From NCBI GenBank assembly GCA_964401355.1, contig CAYNYJ010000037.1, positions 1-35,422 on the forward strand: 35,422 bases of DNA. Reading direction: 5' to 3'. Position 1 is the first letter of the stretch. Each line of letters starts with the position of its first letter. This stretch comes from SZUA-152 sp964401355 (GTDB lineage: Bacteria > Pseudomonadota > Gammaproteobacteria > SZUA-152). The notes beneath the pieces were generated by a model, which was given only the letters and a program-made list of their open reading frames with translations, was not told the origin of the DNA and did no database searches. Made by a program: the position numbers and the translations under genes. Of this stretch, positions 32,597 to 35,422 are shown piece by piece.

Positions 32597-33625
32597 ATGA
32601 AAATTAAATTAATGGTTTCCATTTTTGCTCTGATTGCCGTCGGAGTCGGGTATTTAGGCTATATCGAATATGACGAGAAAGGTAAGGGCTTCGAGTTCCT
32701 TACCAGTGTCAAGGAACGATATTCTACGCCGGAGATAAAAATCCCCGAAAATAACTTCTTCACACACGTCCGTGCGGACCTGGGTAAAAAACTCTTTTTT
32801 GATCCCCGTCTGTCAGGTTCCAACTGGATTAGTTGTGCGACTTGTCATAACCCAAGTATGGGTTGGTCGGATGGGTTGCAGACCGGTATTGGTGAGGGTC
32901 AAAAGGTTCTGAATCGAGCCACCCCCACGATATTGAATGTTGCATATAACTTCTTGCAAATGTGGGATGGGCGTTTTCGTTCTTTGGAGAAACAAGCCTT
33001 GGGCCCCATTGAAGCTAAAGATGAAATGAATCAGAACCTGGATGAGTTAGTAGAAGAGTTAAAGGCTATTCCAGGCTATGTGACGCTCTTCAATGAGGCT
33101 TATCCCGGGAAAGGGATTAGTAAAGGGACAATAGCGTACGCACTCTCCAATTTTCAGCGCACCATCGTCTCTGGTGAGGCGCCATTTGACCGATGGGTTC
33201 AAGGGGACGAGCGTGCCATTAGTAAAGAAGCAAAACGCGGATTTGTGCTTTTTGAGGGAAAAGGGCATTGCAGTACGTGCCATTCCGGATTTAATTTTAC
33301 GGATGATGGCTTCCATAATATTGGTCTGAAAAGTGACGACCCAGGCCGGTATGGTGTGGTGCCAGTTGCGGTTACTAGGGGAGCCTTTAAAACACCGACA
33401 CTCAGAGACATCATCAAAACCGCTCCTTACATGCATAACGGAGCCTACTCAACATTAGAAGAAGTCATAGACCATTATGTGGATGGCGGAATAAGATTAT
33501 CCAATTTATCACCCAATTTTAAGGCTGCAGAGCTTGATGCTTCTGAAAAGTCTGATCTTATTGAATTTTTAAAAACGCTAACTAGCGAGCAAATGAAAAT
33601 CACTATCCCAAGGTTGCCCGTCTAA
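32597..33625 (+). CDS. MauG/CCP-type diheme peroxidase, copy 1
   Basis: A 342-residue protein with an N-terminal helix (about 5-24) followed by no obvious cleavage site, so probably membrane-tethered. Heme sites C80-ATC-H84 and C225-STC-H229 and the family blocks KKLFFDPRLSGS, LQMWDGRF, PYMHNGAYSTLEEVI and IEFLKTLT place it in the bacterial cytochrome c peroxidase/MauG family. ATG 32597 is preferred over a TTG at 32552. Almost every conserved block is shared with the next gene, so the pair is a tandem duplication. It reduces peroxide or oxidises a partner protein; the substrate is unknown. Confidence 0.92.
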   Translation: MKIKLMVSIFALIAVGVGYLGYIEYDEKGKGFEFLTSVKERYSTPEIKIPENNFFTHVRADLGKKLFFDPRLSGSNWISCATCHNPSMGWSDGLQTGIGEGQKVLNRATPTILNVAYNFLQMWDGRFRSLEKQALGPIEAKDEMNQNLDELVEELKAIPGYVTLFNEAYPGKGISKGTIAYALSNFQRTIVSGEAPFDRWVQGDERAISKEAKRGFVLFEGKGHCSTCHSGFNFTDDGFHNIGLKSDDPGRYGVVPVAVTRGAFKTPTLRDIIKTAPYMHNGAYSTLEEVIDHYVDGGIRLSNLSPNFKAAELDASEKSDLIEFLKTLTSEQMKITIPRLPV

Positions 33626-33652
33626 TTCGTATTTAACGAGGATTCTGGATTT

Positions 33653-34663
33653 ATGAACAGTAAAAAATGGCTGGTTGTAGTGGCAGTGGCCTCACTGTTA
33701 TGCAGCTCCGTCACTATGCCGAGTATTTCTGCAGATCTTACAAAACTGCAAGAACGATATAAGAGGCCAGTGGTTAAGGAGCCTCTGCTTAATAAATCCA
33801 ATGAGTATCGTATTAAATTAGGTAAAACACTTTTTTTTGATCCACGTTTGTCCGGCTCCAACTGGATAAGCTGCGCTACTTGTCACAATCCGGCAATGGG
33901 TTGGTCTGATGGGCTGCCCACAGCCATTGGCGAAGGGCAGAAAACCCTGAGTAGATCTACACCAACAATTTTGAACGTAGCGTATAACCATCTTCAAATG
34001 TGGGACGGGCGATTCAAGTCTTTGGAACAACAAGCGTTGGCTCCTATTGAGGCTGAAGATGAAATGAATCAAAACCTTGATGAGCTTGTCGAGGAATTGA
34101 CGGCTATCCCTGGCTATAGAAATTTGTTTAGAGATGCTTATATTGGGCGTGGTATAACAAAAGAAACTATCGCGCTTGCCATCGCCAGTTTTGAACGTAG
34201 TATTATCTCCACTGTTGCGCCTTTTGATCGATGGGTGAGTGGTGACTTGGGAGCGATCAGTGCCAAGGCAAAACGGGGATTCAAAGTGTTTGAAGGAAAG
34301 GGACGGTGTGCCAAATGCCATTCCGGATTTAATTTTGCGGATGATGGCTTTCACAATATCGGACTTAAGAGTAAAGACATCGGCAGGTTTTCGGTTAAAC
34401 CCGTTGACATATCCAAGGGTGCGTTTAAAACACCTTCTCTTAGAAATATTACCGAAACAGCTCCCTATATGCATAATGGAGCCTATGCGACTTTGGAAGA
34501 GGTTATTGAGCATTATGTGCGGGGTGGTGATGATAAATCTAATATCTCACCAAACTTTAAAAGAGTAAATTTAACCAAATCAGAAAAAGTTGAATTGTTG
34601 GTGTTCTTGAAAACGCTGACAAGCCCACCGTTAGAAATGACCTATCCGGACATGCCGCGCTAA
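33653..34663 (+). CDS. MauG/CCP-type diheme peroxidase, copy 2
   Basis: A 336-residue protein with a cleavable signal peptide (about 1-27, ending SISA). Heme sites C74-ATC-H78 and C219-AKC-H223. It shares long identical stretches with copy 1 (such as FFDPRLSGSNWISCATCHNP) but differs at the N-terminus, so this copy is probably soluble in the periplasm while copy 1 is anchored. It begins 27 bases after copy 1 and is followed by a cupredoxin that could exchange electrons with either. Confidence 0.92.
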   Translation: MNSKKWLVVVAVASLLCSSVTMPSISADLTKLQERYKRPVVKEPLLNKSNEYRIKLGKTLFFDPRLSGSNWISCATCHNPAMGWSDGLPTAIGEGQKTLSRSTPTILNVAYNHLQMWDGRFKSLEQQALAPIEAEDEMNQNLDELVEELTAIPGYRNLFRDAYIGRGITKETIALAIASFERSIISTVAPFDRWVSGDLGAISAKAKRGFKVFEGKGRCAKCHSGFNFADDGFHNIGLKSKDIGRFSVKPVDISKGAFKTPSLRNITETAPYMHNGAYATLEEVIEHYVRGGDDKSNISPNFKRVNLTKSEKVELLVFLKTLTSPPLEMTYPDMPR

Positions 34664-34687
34664 TAATTAAGAATGAGGGATTTCTTT

Positions 34688-35029
34688 ATGTTTGAAAGAA
34701 TTTGGTTTATGGCAGTGCTGATGTTGTTGTGTGGTTTTACTGGTGCTACGGCATACTCCAAAGAGTATATCGTTGAGCAAAATAACAAGGCTTTTCATTT
34801 TAAAGGTAACAAAGTGAGTTCAATTGTTATTCAGACAGGTGACAGCATTAAGTTTAAAAATGTGGATTCTGTGTTTCATAATATTTTTTCTTTGTCTAAG
34901 GTTATGACCTTCGATTCTGGTGCCGTTGGCAAAGGAAAATCAAAAACAATTAAATTTAAAAAGAGAGGCACCGTAGAAGTAGAGTGTGCCATTCACCCCA
35001 GAATGATAATAGAAGTTGAGGTTGAATAA
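34688..35029 (+). CDS. Small periplasmic cupredoxin
   Basis: A 113-residue blue-copper-type protein with a signal peptide (about 1-23). Candidate copper ligands are H64 (VFHNIF), C100, H103 and M106 (CAIHPRM), the plastocyanin-like C-x2-H-x2-M spacing. ATG 34688 is chosen because GAGGGAT precedes it; the in-frame ATG 34673 would add five residues. It resembles the small plastocyanin-like proteins annotated as methylamine-utilisation proteins beside MauG-like genes. Likely electron partner of the two peroxidases. Confidence 0.85.
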   Translation: MFERIWFMAVLMLLCGFTGATAYSKEYIVEQNNKAFHFKGNKVSSIVIQTGDSIKFKNVDSVFHNIFSLSKVMTFDSGAVGKGKSKTIKFKKRGTVEVECAIHPRMIIEVEVE

Positions 35030-35371
35030 GCTGAGGATAGTTAATACCATTTGTCTCCTGTAGGTCTCTATTATTTTTCTCTATACTTTGTTTCTGGTTT
35101 ACACGCCCTAGAGCCTTTTCTCTGCCCTTTCTGGGATTATTACCTTGTATGAGTGTCGTAGGGGATCTGTAACGCCTTAATTTGGTCGATGCTTGTCGCT
35201 TTTGGTCGTTCTGCAAAAAATATGGCGAAGGTATTGATAATGAAACATTCTGCGCAGAGCGATAGATCATCGGCAACACCTCCACCAGGGCATAACCAGG
35301 CAATTTCAGACGAATGCCGACGGGTAAACATCAGCACCGAAGATGCCTCAGCGACATTCACCGGAATGAAT
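35030..35371. other. Gap before the right terminal repeat
   Basis: A minus-strand frame at 35140-35361 begins next to the terminal repeat and has unusual Cys/Trp-containing composition, and a plus-strand frame overlaps it, but neither has a ribosome site or a recognised domain. No terminator was found after the cupredoxin gene. Confidence 0.4.
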
Positions 35372-35422
35372 TGACCTGGTCAACCTTTTTGATACAACCC
35401 AGTTAAGCGGCTTCTTTCATCT
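35372..35422. repeat. Right copy of the 51-bp terminal inverted repeat
   Basis: Exact reverse complement of 3-53. Read on the minus strand it begins with the same 13-14-codon C-terminal tail and TGA, followed by the palindrome TGACCTGGTCA (35372-35382). The two copies point inward from both ends, so the bounding element is present in opposite orientations on the two sides. Confidence 0.75.

Noticed and set aside
35140..35361. Frames in both directions next to the right terminal repeat
   Set aside because: Neither has a ribosome site or recognisable domain; may be part of an element but cannot be supported.
1..35422. tRNA, rRNA or CRISPR arrays
   Set aside because: No T-arm GGTTCGAAT-type signature, rRNA motif or regularly spaced direct repeats were seen on either strand.

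Overview
The window looks like chromosome from a free-living gammaproteobacterium. The purD / purE remnant / tsaC and hemF / rsmD / coaD / Allochromatium-type ferredoxin genes, and the abundance of c-type cytochromes, fit a Chromatiales/Ectothiorhodospiraceae-like lineage; that placement is inference. The first and last ~51 bases are exact inverted copies of each other, so the window is probably a contig bounded by two inward-facing copies of a multicopy element.

Layout. (1) 1-1066: terminal repeat, a REP/MITE-like inverted pair and no convincing gene. (2) 1067-4549, plus strand: coiled-coil outer-membrane porin, a small secreted phosphate-binding-protein-like protein and a methyl-accepting chemotaxis protein. 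(3) 5123-6907, minus strand: a MotA/TolQ/ExbB-type proton channel and a partner joining an ExbD-like membrane helix to a von Willebrand A domain. (4) 7238-10715: a 31-residue membrane peptide, a diheme c4-like cytochrome, a membrane monoheme cytochrome, a stand-alone four-helix fragment of heme-copper-oxidase subunit I, a thioredoxin-like lipoprotein and a small membrane protein. (5) 10743-10937, minus: a two-helix protein. (6) 11308-24058, plus: a long cluster around a divergent cbb3-type (C-family) oxidase.

The oxidase cluster holds a CcoN-like subunit with all metal ligands and the cross-link tyrosine but Gln where canonical CcoN has Glu323; a CcoO-like cytochrome with about 120 extra residues before its heme; two heme-less proteins resembling the CcoP N-terminus; CcoS-, CcoG- and FixH-like accessory proteins; a membrane-anchored SUMF1-fold protein without catalytic cysteines; several cytochromes and many very small membrane proteins; and a large membrane spermidine-synthase-like fusion. 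No diheme CcoP and no CcoI copper ATPase are present. On the opposite strand (24084-25382) lie a second stand-alone oxidase fragment, a Cys-rich protein and a 36-residue membrane peptide.

(7) 25542-32089, minus: housekeeping genes (ferredoxin, coaD, rsmD, hemF, a degenerate HD-GYP protein, an ABM-like protein, tsaC, purD) with a decayed purE remnant between purD and tsaC. (8) 32597-35029, plus: tandem duplicated MauG-like diheme peroxidases followed by a small cupredoxin. (9) 35030-35422: no convincing gene, then the terminal inverted repeat.

The most interesting system is the 7.2-25.4 kb respiratory island. It reads as an unusual C-family oxidase with its own supply of electron-carrier cytochromes, maturation factors and hydrophobic microproteins. 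All functions come from motif recognition by eye; no searches were run.
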